Made by a program: the position numbers and the translations under genes. Positions 17,880-25,687 of a stretch of 64,000 nt of DNA are shown here, piece after piece. The notes under the pieces are model-generated. The model made no database searches and was not told the DNA's origin. It was given only the letters and a program-made list of their open reading frames with translations. Position 1 is the stretch's first letter. Each line of letters starts with the position of its first letter. The DNA comes from Pseudomonas protegens (GTDB lineage Bacteria > Pseudomonadota > Gammaproteobacteria > Pseudomonadales > Pseudomonadaceae). The stretch lies in contig NZ_CP031396.1 in assembly GCF_003363755.1 (NCBI RefSeq), positions 1,178,001 through 1,242,000 of the forward strand. The letters are read 5' to 3'.

Positions 17880-19484
17880 ATGATTCTGAAGTCTCAGCTC
17901 AACCCGAAATCCCCCGAGTTCGCGCAGAACGCGGCCAGCATGCTGGCCCAAGTCGACGCCCTGCATACCCTGCTCGCCCAGGTCCAGCAAGGCGGTGGTG
18001 CCAAGGCCCAGGAGCGCCACACTTCCCGGGGCAAACTGCTGCCGCGCGAGCGTATCAACCGCCTGCTCGACCCTGGCTCGCCGTTTCTTGAAGTCAGCCC
18101 CCTGGCCGCCTACGAGGTCTATGGCGAAGACGTGCCCGCCGCCGGCGTGATTGCCGGCATCGGTCGGGTAGAAGGCATCGAATGCATGATCGTGGCCAAC
18201 GACGCCACGGTGAAAGGCGGCTCCTACTACCCGCTGACGGTAAAGAAACACCTGCGGGCCCAGACCATCGCCCAACAGAACCGCCTGCCCTGCATCTACC
18301 TGGTGGACTCCGGCGGCGCCAACCTGCCGCGCCAGGACGAAGTATTCCCGGACCGCGAGCACTTCGGCCGGATCTTCTTCAACCAGGCCAACATGAGCGC
18401 CCAGGGCATCCCGCAGATCGCCGTGGTCATGGGTTCCTGCACCGCCGGCGGCGCCTACGTGCCGGCCATGGCCGACGAAGCCATCATGGTTCGTGAACAG
18501 GCCACCATCTTCCTCGCCGGCCCGCCCCTGGTAAAAGCTGCCACCGGCGAGGTGGTGAGTGCCGAAGAGTTGGGCGGCGCCGACGTGCACTGCAAGATTT
18601 CCGGGGTTGCCGACCACTACGCCGACAGCGATGAACACGCCCTGGCCCTGGCCCGGCGCAGCGTGGCCAACCTCAACTGGCACAAGCAGGGCCAGTTGCA
18701 GCAACGCACCCCGCTCGCTCCGCTGTATGCCCGTGAAGAGCTTTACGGCGTGGTGCCGGCCGATCCCAAGCAGCCCTTCGATGTACGCGAAGTCATCAGC
18801 AGGCTGGTGGACGGCTCGTTGTTCGATGAATTCAAGGCCCTGTTCGGCACCACCCTGGTCTGCGGTTTCGCTCACCTGCATGGCTACCCTATCGCCATCC
18901 TCGCCAACAACGGCATCCTCTTCGCCGAAGCCGCGCAAAAAGGCGCGCACTTCATCGAACTGGCCTGCCAGCGCGGGATTCCCCTGCTATTTCTGCAGAA
19001 CATCACCGGCTTCATGGTGGGCCAGAAATACGAGGCTGGCGGCATCGCCAAGCACGGCGCCAAGCTGGTCACCGCGGTGGCCTGTGCCAAGGTGCCGAAA
19101 TTTACCGTGATCATCGGCGGCAGCTTCGGGGCCGGTAACTACGGCATGTGCGGTCGCGCCTACGATCCACGCTTTCTGTGGATGTGGCCCAACGCGCGGA
19201 TTGGCGTGATGGGGGCCGAACAGGCGGCCGGGGTGCTGGTCCAGGTCAAGCGCGAGCAGGCGGAACGCGGCGGACACCCTTTCGATGCCGCCCAGGAAGC
19301 CGAGATCAAACAGCCGATCCTCGATCAATACGAGCACCAGGGGCACCCTTACTACTCCAGCGCCCGGCTATGGGACGACGGCGTCATCGACCCGGCACAG
19401 ACCCGTGACGTCCTGGCCCTGGCCCTGTCTGCGGCCCTTAATGCACCCATCGAACAGAGCCGCTTCGGCGTGTTCCGCATGTAA
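17880..19484 (+). CDS. liuB: Methylcrotonyl-CoA carboxylase, carboxyltransferase (beta) subunit
   Basis: 534 aa from ATG 17880 ([14 protein letters not shown]), matching the family N terminus; an earlier in-frame TTG would begin inside the repeat. Two crotonase-fold carboxyltransferase halves are visible: [19 protein letters not shown] and [17 protein letters not shown] in the N half, then [20 protein letters not shown] and [20 protein letters not shown] in the C half. It transfers CO2 from carboxybiotin (on LiuD) to 3-methylcrotonyl-CoA, giving 3-methylglutaconyl-CoA. It ends 17 bp before liuC. Confidence 0.96.
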   Translation: MILKSQLNPKSPEFAQNAASMLAQVDALHTLLAQVQQGGGAKAQERHTSRGKLLPRERINRLLDPGSPFLEVSPLAAYEVYGEDVPAAGVIAGIGRVEGIECMIVANDATVKGGSYYPLTVKKHLRAQTIAQQNRLPCIYLVDSGGANLPRQDEVFPDREHFGRIFFNQANMSAQGIPQIAVVMGSCTAGGAYVPAMADEAIMVREQATIFLAGPPLVKAATGEVVSAEELGGADVHCKISGVADHYADSDEHALALARRSVANLNWHKQGQLQQRTPLAPLYAREELYGVVPADPKQPFDVREVISRLVDGSLFDEFKALFGTTLVCGFAHLHGYPIAILANNGILFAEAAQKGAHFIELACQRGIPLLFLQNITGFMVGQKYEAGGIAKHGAKLVTAVACAKVPKFTVIIGGSFGAGNYGMCGRAYDPRFLWMWPNARIGVMGAEQAAGVLVQVKREQAERGGHPFDAAQEAEIKQPILDQYEHQGHPYYSSARLWDDGVIDPAQTRDVLALALSAALNAPIEQSRFGVFRM

Positions 19485-19501
19485 TCCTGCGCGAGAAAAA
19501 C

Positions 19502-20317
19502 ATGAGCGACTTCAATACCCTGGAACTGCTGCGTGACCCTCGTGGCTTCGCCACCCTGTGGCTCAGCCGCGAAACCAAGAACAACGCCTTCAACGCCGAG
19601 ATGATCCGCGAGCTGATCCTGGCCCTGGATCAGGTGCAGAGCGACCCGAGCCTGCGCTTCCTGCTGCTGCGCGGACGCGGCAAGCACTTCAGTGCCGGCG
19701 CCGACCTGGCCTGGATGCAGCAGTCCGCCGAACTCGACTACCAGACCAACCTCGACGACGCCCGGGAACTGGCGGAGTTGATGTACAACCTGGCCAAGCT
19801 GAAGATCCCGACCCTGGCCGTGGTGCAAGGCGCAGCGTTTGGTGGCGCCCTGGGCCTGATCAGTTGCTGCGACATGGCAATCGGTACCGACGATGCGCAG
19901 TTCTGCTTGTCGGAAGTCCGCATTGGCCTGGCGCCAGCGGTCATCAGTCCCTTTGTGGTCCAGGCCATTGGCGAGCGCGCCGCCCGACGTTACGCCCTCA
20001 CCGCCGAGCGCTTTGGCGGCCAACGGGCACGGGAAATCGGCTTGCTGGCGGAGAGTTACCCGGCTGCCGAGCTGGAACAGCAAGTCACCCAATGGATCGA
20101 CAATCTGCTGCTCAACAGCCCCCAAGCCATGCGCGCCAGCAAGGACCTGCTGCGAGAAGTGGGCAATGGCGCCCTCACCACAGCCCTGCGTCGCTACTGC
20201 GAAAATGCCATCGCGCGGATTCGGGTCAGCGCCGAAGGCCAGGAAGGCCTGCGGGCCTTCCTGGAAAAACGCCCGCCCAGTTGGCAGTCCGAGCCCACGA
20301 CCAAGGAGTCCCGCTGA
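19502..20317 (+). CDS. liuC: Methylglutaconyl-CoA hydratase
   Basis: 271 aa enoyl-CoA hydratase/isomerase-fold protein. Markers: LRGRGKHFSAGADLAWM (oxyanion-hole and CoA contacts), VVQGAAFGGALGLISCCDMA and CLSEVRIGLAPAVISPFV, which carries the hydratase Glu region. It converts 3-methylglutaconyl-CoA to HMG-CoA, the substrate of the lyase encoded at 13157. Its TGA overlaps the liuD ATG by one base (TGATG), so liuC and liuD are coupled. Confidence 0.94.
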   Translation: MSDFNTLELLRDPRGFATLWLSRETKNNAFNAEMIRELILALDQVQSDPSLRFLLLRGRGKHFSAGADLAWMQQSAELDYQTNLDDARELAELMYNLAKLKIPTLAVVQGAAFGGALGLISCCDMAIGTDDAQFCLSEVRIGLAPAVISPFVVQAIGERAARRYALTAERFGGQRAREIGLLAESYPAAELEQQVTQWIDNLLLNSPQAMRASKDLLREVGNGALTTALRRYCENAIARIRVSAEGQEGLRAFLEKRPPSWQSEPTTKESR

Positions 20318-22263
20318 TGAGCGCCCCCGTTCTAGACACTTTACTGGTGGCCAACCGTGGCGAGATCGCCTGCCGCGTGATGCGCACCGCCAAGGCCTTG
20401 GGCCTGACCACCGTGGCCGTGCACAGCGCCACCGACCGCGATGCTCGGCACAGCCGCGAGGCAGATATCCGCGTCGACCTGGGGGGCAGCAAGGCCGCCG
20501 ACAGTTACTTGCAGATCGACAAGCTGATCGCTGCGGCCAAGGCCTGCGGCGCCCAGGCCATCCACCCCGGTTACGGCTTTCTCTCGGAAAACGCCGGTTT
20601 TGCCCGAGCCATCGAAGCGGCGGGCCTGATCTTTCTCGGCCCGCCCGCCTCGGCCATTGACGCCATGGGCAGCAAGTCGGCGGCCAAGGCACTGATGGAA
20701 ACCGCCGGCGTACCTCTGGTGCCGGGTTATCACGGCGAAGCCCAGGACCTGGAAACCTTCCGCAGTGCCGCCGAGCGCATCGGCTACCCGGTGCTACTCA
20801 AGGCCACCGCTGGCGGCGGCGGCAAGGGCATGAAAGTGGTCGAGGACGTCAGCCAGTTGGCCGAAGCCCTGGCCTCGGCCCAACGTGAAGCCCAATCATC
20901 CTTTGGCGATTCACGGATGCTGGTGGAAAAGTACCTGCTCAAGCCCCGCCACGTGGAGATCCAGGTGTTCGCCGACCAACACGGCAACTGCCTGTACCTC
21001 AACGAGCGCGACTGCTCGATCCAGCGGCGTCACCAGAAAGTGGTCGAAGAAGCCCCCGCTCCCGGCCTCAGCCCCGAGCTGCGCAAGGCCATGGGCGAAG
21101 CCGCCGTGCGCGCGGCCCAGGCCATCGGCTACGTCGGCGCCGGCACCGTGGAGTTTCTCCTGGATGCTCGCGGCGAATTCTTCTTCATGGAAATGAATAC
21201 CCGGCTGCAGGTGGAACACCCGGTTACCGAAGCCATTACCGGCCTCGATCTGGTGGCCTGGCAAATACGCGTGGCCCAGGGTGAAGCCCTGCCCATCAGC
21301 CAGGAACAGGTCCCGCTGCTGGGGCACGCCATTGAAGTGCGCTTGTATGCCGAAGACCCGGGCAACGACTTCCTTCCCGCGACCGGGCGCCTGGAGTTGT
21401 ATCGCGAATCCGCCGCTGGCCCGGGCCGTCGGGTCGACAGCGGGGTCGAGGAAGGCGATAGCGTGTCGCCCTTCTACGATCCGATGCTGGGCAAGCTGAT
21501 CGCCTGGGGCGAAACCCGCGAGCAGGCTCGTCTGCGCCTGTTAAGCATGCTGGACGAGTTCGCCATCGGTGGCCTGAAAACCAACCTGGCGTTCCTGCGG
21601 CGCATCATTGCCCATCCAGCGTTCGCCGAGGCGCAACTGGATACCGGATTTATCCCACGCTATCAGGAACAATTACTGCCAGCGCCCTGCGAACTCGGCG
21701 CGGACTTCTGGCAAGCGGCCGCACAGGCATTCACACAAAGCCAGCCGGAACGGGTGCGTAGCGACGACCTGCAGTCCCCATGGTCGGCAGTCAATGGCTG
21801 GCGCAGCGCGTTACCGGCCCAGACCAGCCTGCACCTGAGCTGTGCCGGACAGGATCAGGCCATCAGCCTGGGCGCTCGCTCGCCAGCCTTCCAGTTGCAA
21901 GGTGAACACCTGTGGGTAGAGCAACAAGGGTTGCGTCGTGAACATCGCGCCATTCGCCGTGGTGACACTCTGTACCTGCACTGGCAGGGCGAGATGCACA
22001 GCGTCACGGCTTACGATCCGATTGCTGCAGCCGATGCCAGTCACAGTCACCAGGGCGGACTTACTGCGCCCATGAACGGCAGCATCGTGCGGGTGCTGGT
22101 CAGCGCCGGGCAAAGCGTCGAAGCCGGCGCGCAACTGGTGGTGCTGGAGGCGATGAAGATGGAACACAGCATCCGCGCGCCCCAGGCAGGTGTCATCAGG
22201 GCACTGTATTGCCAGGAAGGCGAAATGGTTAGTGAAGGCAGTGCGTTGGTAGAGTTGGAGTAA
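20317..22263 (+). CDS. liuD: Methylcrotonyl-CoA carboxylase, biotin-containing (alpha) subunit
   Basis: 648 aa. Start at ATG 20317, where the family N terminus begins (LLVANRGEIACRVM); a longer frame upstream is liuC read out of frame. Domains: biotin carboxylase (about 5-450, with ATP-grasp GGGGKGMK, EKYLLKPRHVEIQVF and MNTRLQVEHPVTE), a linker domain, and a C-terminal biotinyl domain with EAMKMEHS, the biotinylated lysine being K614. It carboxylates its own biotin with ATP and bicarbonate and works with LiuB. A strong terminator follows, ending the liu operon. Confidence 0.96.
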   Translation: MSAPVLDTLLVANRGEIACRVMRTAKALGLTTVAVHSATDRDARHSREADIRVDLGGSKAADSYLQIDKLIAAAKACGAQAIHPGYGFLSENAGFARAIEAAGLIFLGPPASAIDAMGSKSAAKALMETAGVPLVPGYHGEAQDLETFRSAAERIGYPVLLKATAGGGGKGMKVVEDVSQLAEALASAQREAQSSFGDSRMLVEKYLLKPRHVEIQVFADQHGNCLYLNERDCSIQRRHQKVVEEAPAPGLSPELRKAMGEAAVRAAQAIGYVGAGTVEFLLDARGEFFFMEMNTRLQVEHPVTEAITGLDLVAWQIRVAQGEALPISQEQVPLLGHAIEVRLYAEDPGNDFLPATGRLELYRESAAGPGRRVDSGVEEGDSVSPFYDPMLGKLIAWGETREQARLRLLSMLDEFAIGGLKTNLAFLRRIIAHPAFAEAQLDTGFIPRYQEQLLPAPCELGADFWQAAAQAFTQSQPERVRSDDLQSPWSAVNGWRSALPAQTSLHLSCAGQDQAISLGARSPAFQLQGEHLWVEQQGLRREHRAIRRGDTLYLHWQGEMHSVTAYDPIAAADASHSHQGGLTAPMNGSIVRVLVSAGQSVEAGAQLVVLEAMKMEHSIRAPQAGVIRALYCQEGEMVSEGSALVELE

Positions 22264-22277
22264 ACCCACTAATAAGA

Positions 22278-22310
22278 AAGCCCCTTCCTAGCTGTAGGAA
22301 GGGGCCTTTC
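22278..22310. terminator. Bidirectional terminator, liuD / S24-type repressor
   Basis: An 11-bp stem GCCCCTTCCTA with a GCTG loop and TAGGAAGGGGC. Short T-rich flanks on both sides serve the two convergent genes. Confidence 0.88.
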
Positions 22311-22317
22311 AAGCAAG

Positions 22318-22983
22318 TTAAAACTTCGCAGTAGCTTGTACGACTACACCAATAACCCGGCACTCGTCGCTGTAGAGCATCTTCGGATAGGTGGGATTGA
22401 GGGGAACCAGATAATGCTGACTGCCCTCTTTCACCCACTTACGAAAGATCGCCTCGGCATTACCGGGACACTGTACGACCACCAACTTCCCAGGTTCGGC
22501 GGTAACAGCCGGGTCCACCAGAATCAGCATGTCCTGACTGATGCTCAAGCCGCTGGGCGCAATCATTGCGTCACCGACTACCACCAGCCAGAACGCCGCG
22601 CCTTGAGCCTGATAATCGGAAAGCTCATAGCGCTCCGGTACATAGGCTGACTTGCCATCTTCACGAACCTCCCCAGCAGCTCGCCAATCGCTCACCGGAT
22701 AACGGAAGTACGGATTGTACTTGTGCAACAGTGAAGGCTCGTTCACCAGGGGTTCGCCATCGTCACCGAGCATGGGTTTCTCGCGGACCACCAGGGCAAC
22801 TTCCAGAAAGCCCATGCCGATCTCTTCAAGCACCCGATTCATGTCTTCGATCTTTGGCTGACGGCGTTTGCTCAACCAATGACCGATACCACCCTGAGAC
22901 ATGCCCAGACGCTCGGCGAGTTTTTCCTGTGTGACCTTGCGGCCTTTCATGTTGGCTTTGACCAACTCGATCCATTTGTCCAT
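22318..22983 (-). CDS. XRE / S24-type (CI/LexA-like) repressor with substituted catalytic dyad
   Basis: 221 aa from ATG 22983 (MDKWIELVKANMKG, the start seen in PrtR-like Pseudomonas repressors). The HTH is at about 17-55 (KVTQEKLAERLGMSQGGIGHWL). The C-terminal S24 domain spans about 92-215, with a potential Ala103-Gly104 self-cleavage site (RAAGEV). Where LexA/CI proteins have Ser in G-D-S-M, this one has Ala139 (GDAM), and the catalytic Lys position (FKK in lambda CI) is Arg181 (FRK). So the fold is kept but autocleavage should be lost. Palindromic operator-like sites lie upstream, toward the divergent DUF6124 gene. No phage structural genes are nearby. Confidence 0.85.
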   Translation of the reverse strand: MDKWIELVKANMKGRKVTQEKLAERLGMSQGGIGHWLSKRRQPKIEDMNRVLEEIGMGFLEVALVVREKPMLGDDGEPLVNEPSLLHKYNPYFRYPVSDWRAAGEVREDGKSAYVPERYELSDYQAQGAAFWLVVVGDAMIAPSGLSISQDMLILVDPAVTAEPGKLVVVQCPGNAEAIFRKWVKEGSQHYLVPLNPTYPKMLYSDECRVIGVVVQATAKF

Positions 22984-22992
22984 GGACTGAAC

Positions 22993-23066
22993 AATACGTT
23001 GTGTATTTCCGACCTCAACACACAACTTGTAGTATTTGAAATCTCGTCACAATTACAATACGTATT
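22993..23066. promoter_or_regulatory. Operator-like palindromes between the repressor and DUF6124 genes
   Basis: Three dyads are packed in an AT-rich divergent region: AATACGTTGTGTATT (22993-23007), ACAACTTGT (23022-23030) and AATACGTATT (23057-23066). The arrangement resembles multi-site CI-type operators, with the first abutting the repressor start. Confidence 0.6.
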
Positions 23067-23116
23067 AATCTAGTTCATACCCCTCTTTCCTTTTCTCAAA
23101 CAGGACGGAACACTTT

Positions 23117-23464
23117 ATGAACGCAAGCAGCAAGGACGTGCCGGAGCTCGATACAGAGACCACATTGAATTCACTCAAGGGCAGCCACGCAGCACGACGG
23201 GCGATGGACTACTACTTGAAGCCCGCGCTGACCGGATCGGACAAGGAAGAGAAGTTTTTCGAGGTCAGGCGCAACCTCAGCAGCGAGGAAGCCATGATCC
23301 ATGCATCCGATCTGCTGCGCTGTGCAGCAGCCACCGCCTATGACGCGGCCGACAATCTGCGGGGGGCCAAGCGTGACCTGGCTTTTTCCGTGGTGCACAT
23401 GATCGACCTGGCCAAAGCCCTGGTGGACAAGTCCCTGGAAAGTCAGCGCTTTGAGTCCAGCTGA
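23117..23464 (+). CDS. DUF6124 family protein, function unknown
   Basis: 115 aa. The central pattern matches this Pseudomonas-typical family: AARRAMDYYLKP, a variable loop, then ASDLLRCAAATAYDAADNL, and FSVVHMIDLAKALVDKSLE at the C terminus. It is mostly predicted helical, soluble, with no signal or catalytic motif. A purine-rich AGGACGGA precedes the ATG by about 10 nt. Divergent from the S24-type repressor with operator-like dyads between, so it may be that protein's target. Confidence 0.75.
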   Translation: MNASSKDVPELDTETTLNSLKGSHAARRAMDYYLKPALTGSDKEEKFFEVRRNLSSEEAMIHASDLLRCAAATAYDAADNLRGAKRDLAFSVVHMIDLAKALVDKSLESQRFESS

Positions 23465-23536
23465 GGCGCCGGCAAGGAATAAACAGCGGAAACAGGAGAA
23501 ATGGAAAAATATTTTCCAAAGGGCAGGGAAAAACAT

Positions 23537-23567
23537 TTGACCTGCAAATGATAATGATTATTATTGC
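23537..23567 (+). promoter_or_regulatory. Fur-controlled promoter of prrF
   Basis: -35 TTGACC (23537-23542), 16-bp spacer and -10 TATTAT (23559-23564). A near-palindromic Fur box with core AATGATAATGATTATTATT (within 23544-23567) overlaps the spacer and -10, so Fe-Fur binding would block transcription. Predicted start about 23572. Confidence 0.9.
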
Positions 23568-23571
23568 AAGC

Positions 23572-23685
23572 AACTGATCGCGAGATCAGTCGATAGCCCA
23601 AAGGACCTTAGGTCGGACCTTTGGATTATCTCCTCATCAGGCTAATCACGGTTTTTGACCCGGCTTTTTGCCGGGTCTTTTTTTT
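23572..23685 (+). ncRNA. prrF: PrrF iron-responsive small RNA
   Basis: About 114 nt, the size of known PrrF RNAs. It starts with the stem-loop AACTGATCGCGAGATCAG. It contains the conserved antisense core TTTGGATTATCTCCTCATCA (23620-23639) followed by GGCTAATCACGG, and ends in a GACCCGGC-TTTTT-GCCGGGTC terminator with a T8 tract (23657-23685). PrrF is the Pseudomonas analogue of RyhB: under iron starvation it pairs through Hfq with mRNAs of iron-using enzymes such as sodB and TCA-cycle genes. It occurs here as a single copy rather than the tandem pair of P. aeruginosa. Confidence 0.93.
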
Positions 23686-23937
23686 GCCAGTTTTCTGGCT
23701 TGGCTTCAGGCTAATGAAGACGTGGATGCAGCTAAAATAATGGCGGCGATGATAGCAAAAGAATGTCCTTTTGCAAGATAGCAGCCGTGCTAAATGGCCA
23801 GGAAAGACAAAAGTAGCGCTTGAGAATCAATCGCATAGCCACTAAGCTGCTTCTGCGTCAAGGACGACGCCCCCCCTTCTATTACCCCCCTCAGTGTGTA
23901 GAGTAGCGGTCATAACAATCCTATACAGGGACCGACC
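23686..23937. other. Noncoding interval between prrF and the M14 peptidase gene
   Basis: About 250 bp without a supported ORF. A small hairpin GCAAAAG...CTTTTGC lies near 23756-23775. Promoter elements for the downstream gene are expected here, but none is convincing. Confidence 0.4.
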
Positions 23938-25092
23938 ATGACCGTGGGTAATCACACTTCGTTTCAAATTACTGCCGACTTCGACAGCGGCAATATCAAC
24001 GTGCTGGACATCAGCAATCCGCTGCAGGCACTGCTGGCCATCCGCCCGGATACCCAGAGTCCGCACTTCCAATGGTTTCACTTCAAGGTCAGCGGCCTGC
24101 ATGTCGGCCAGGAACATTGGTTCCGCCTGACCAACGCCAGCCAGTCCTCCTACAACAAAGCCTGGACCGGCTACCAGGCCGTCGCTTCCTATGACCATGT
24201 GAACTGGTTTCGCGTACCGACGATCTTCGAAGGTGACGCCCTGCGTTTCAATCTGGAGGCCACCCAGACTCACGCCTGGTTCGCCTACTTCGAGCCCTAC
24301 AGTCGCGGGCGCCACGACTGGCTGATCGATCAAGCCCTGAGCAAGGCCGACACCGAACTGTTGGCAGTGGGCAAAAGCGTCGAAGGCCGGGATATCCAGC
24401 TTCTGCGCAAGGGCAGCGGCAAGGAAGGGCAGCGCAAGATCTGGATCATTGCCCAGCAGCATCCCGGCGAGCACATGGCCGAATGGTTCATGGAAGGCGT
24501 GATCGAGCGCCTGCAGCACCGGGATGACCCGGAGCTCAACTCGCTGCTGGCCAAGGCCGATCTGTACCTGGTGCCCAACATGAACCCGGACGGCGCGTTC
24601 CACGGCCACCTGCGCACCAACGCCAAGGGCCAGGACCTGAATCGCGCCTGGCAGAACGCCAGCCAGGAACTGAGCCCGGAGGTGCTGTTCGTCCAGCAGC
24701 AGATGGAAAAGTACGGCGTCGACCTGTTTCTTGATGTGCACGGCGATGAAGAAATTCCTCACGTCTTCACCGCCGGCTGCGAGGGCAACCCGGGCTACAC
24801 GCCACGCCTGGCGGGACTCGAAGAGCATTTTCGCAGCCACTTGAAGCGCCAGACCCGAGACTTCCAGACTACCCACGGCTACGCCCGGGACAATCCCGGA
24901 GAGGCCAACATGACCCTGGCCTGCAATGCCGTCGGGGAGAAATACGACTGCCTGGCGCTGACCCTGGAGATGCCTTTCAAGGACCACGACGATAACCCCA
25001 ACCCCGTCACCGGCTGGTCCGGCAAGCGCTCCATGCAGCTGGGCAAGGATGTCATGAGCACCCTCGCCGACCTAGTGGACCACCTGCGCTGA
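23938..25092 (+). CDS. M14 family zinc carboxypeptidase (cytosolic carboxypeptidase-like)
   Basis: 384 aa, no signal peptide. An N-terminal beta-sandwich domain (about 1-125, FDSGNINVLDIS) precedes the peptidase domain, as in the M14D/AGBL group. Zinc and catalytic residues are visible: H175 and E178 in QQHPGEHMAEW, H268 in DVHGDEE, and the catalytic E344 in LTLEMPFKD; the substrate-binding Arg is in the NPDG...DLNRAW region. Related eukaryotic enzymes trim C-terminal glutamates from tubulin; bacterial substrates are unknown. The gene stands alone behind prrF and faces the HxlR gene. Confidence 0.88.
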   Translation: MTVGNHTSFQITADFDSGNINVLDISNPLQALLAIRPDTQSPHFQWFHFKVSGLHVGQEHWFRLTNASQSSYNKAWTGYQAVASYDHVNWFRVPTIFEGDALRFNLEATQTHAWFAYFEPYSRGRHDWLIDQALSKADTELLAVGKSVEGRDIQLLRKGSGKEGQRKIWIIAQQHPGEHMAEWFMEGVIERLQHRDDPELNSLLAKADLYLVPNMNPDGAFHGHLRTNAKGQDLNRAWQNASQELSPEVLFVQQQMEKYGVDLFLDVHGDEEIPHVFTAGCEGNPGYTPRLAGLEEHFRSHLKRQTRDFQTTHGYARDNPGEANMTLACNAVGEKYDCLALTLEMPFKDHDDNPNPVTGWSGKRSMQLGKDVMSTLADLVDHLR

Positions 25093-25128
25093 ACCCGACT
25101 GACGGCTGCGCGAGCCTGTGCGCAGTCG

Positions 25129-25584
25129 TCACTCATCGGCGCCAGCCGGCACCCGTCGGCAATCCTCCGGCCCCAGCAAGCGCCCATCCGCCGCACGCAG
25201 TTCCAGCGCACGTAACGGTTGCCCGGTTTCCCGGTCGACCATTCGCGAATGCGCCTCGCCCTCCTCGTAGAAAAACGCCTCGCCCCATTGGCGCAAGCCG
25301 ATGATCAGGGGAAACAGCCCCTTGCCCTTTGGCGTCAGCACGTACTCCTGGTAGGCACTGCCATCCGAGGCCGGCACCACTTCAAAAACCCCGTGTTCCA
25401 CCAGGGTGCGCAAACGTGCGGCAAGAATGTTCTTGGCCATGCCGAGGTTGCGCTGGAACTCGCCAAAGCGACGGATGCCGTCAAAGGCATCCCGCACAAT
25501 CAGCAACGACCACCAATCACCGATGGCGTCCAGTGAGCGGGCCACCGGGCACTCGGCATCTTGCAGGCTGGTGCGTTTAACCAT
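25129..25584 (-). CDS. HxlR family transcriptional regulator
   Basis: 151 aa from ATG 25584, with GGAG 10 nt upstream; a longer in-frame extension lacks a ribosome site and runs into the operator. HxlR signatures: AECPVARSLDAIGDWWSLLI with the conserved N-terminal Cys, then FDGIRRFGEFQRNLGMAKNILAARL and the winged segment LTPKGKGLFPLI. Such proteins often sense aldehydes or electrophiles through the Cys. Divergent from an MFS exporter gene, with two 21-bp dyads between, so it very likely controls that gene and itself. Confidence 0.9.
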   Translation of the reverse strand: MVKRTSLQDAECPVARSLDAIGDWWSLLIVRDAFDGIRRFGEFQRNLGMAKNILAARLRTLVEHGVFEVVPASDGSAYQEYVLTPKGKGLFPLIIGLRQWGEAFFYEEGEAHSRMVDRETGQPLRALELRAADGRLLGPEDCRRVPAGADE

Positions 25585-25615
25585 GCTGGGCAGTCTCCGT
25601 TCGGGCCACAGAAAA

Positions 25616-25673
25616 GTGGTTGCAATATAAAACCACAATCTCTACCGTACAACTGGTTTTATAACGAAACCAG
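25616..25673. promoter_or_regulatory. Paired HxlR operators
   Basis: Two 21-bp inverted repeats: GTGGTT-N9-AACCAC (25616-25636) and CTGGTTT-N7-AAACCAG (25653-25673), centres 37 bp apart. They share GGTT...AACC half-sites and fill the divergent promoter region. Confidence 0.65.
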
Positions 25674-25687
25674 ATACGGAGCCCGAC

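Noticed and set aside
16547..17881. 444-aa minus-strand frame over liuA
   Set aside because: Antisense shadow of liuA.
22318..23464. Possible prophage at the S24-type repressor
   Set aside because: No integrase, lysis, tail or portal genes on either side; only the repressor and a DUF6124 gene.
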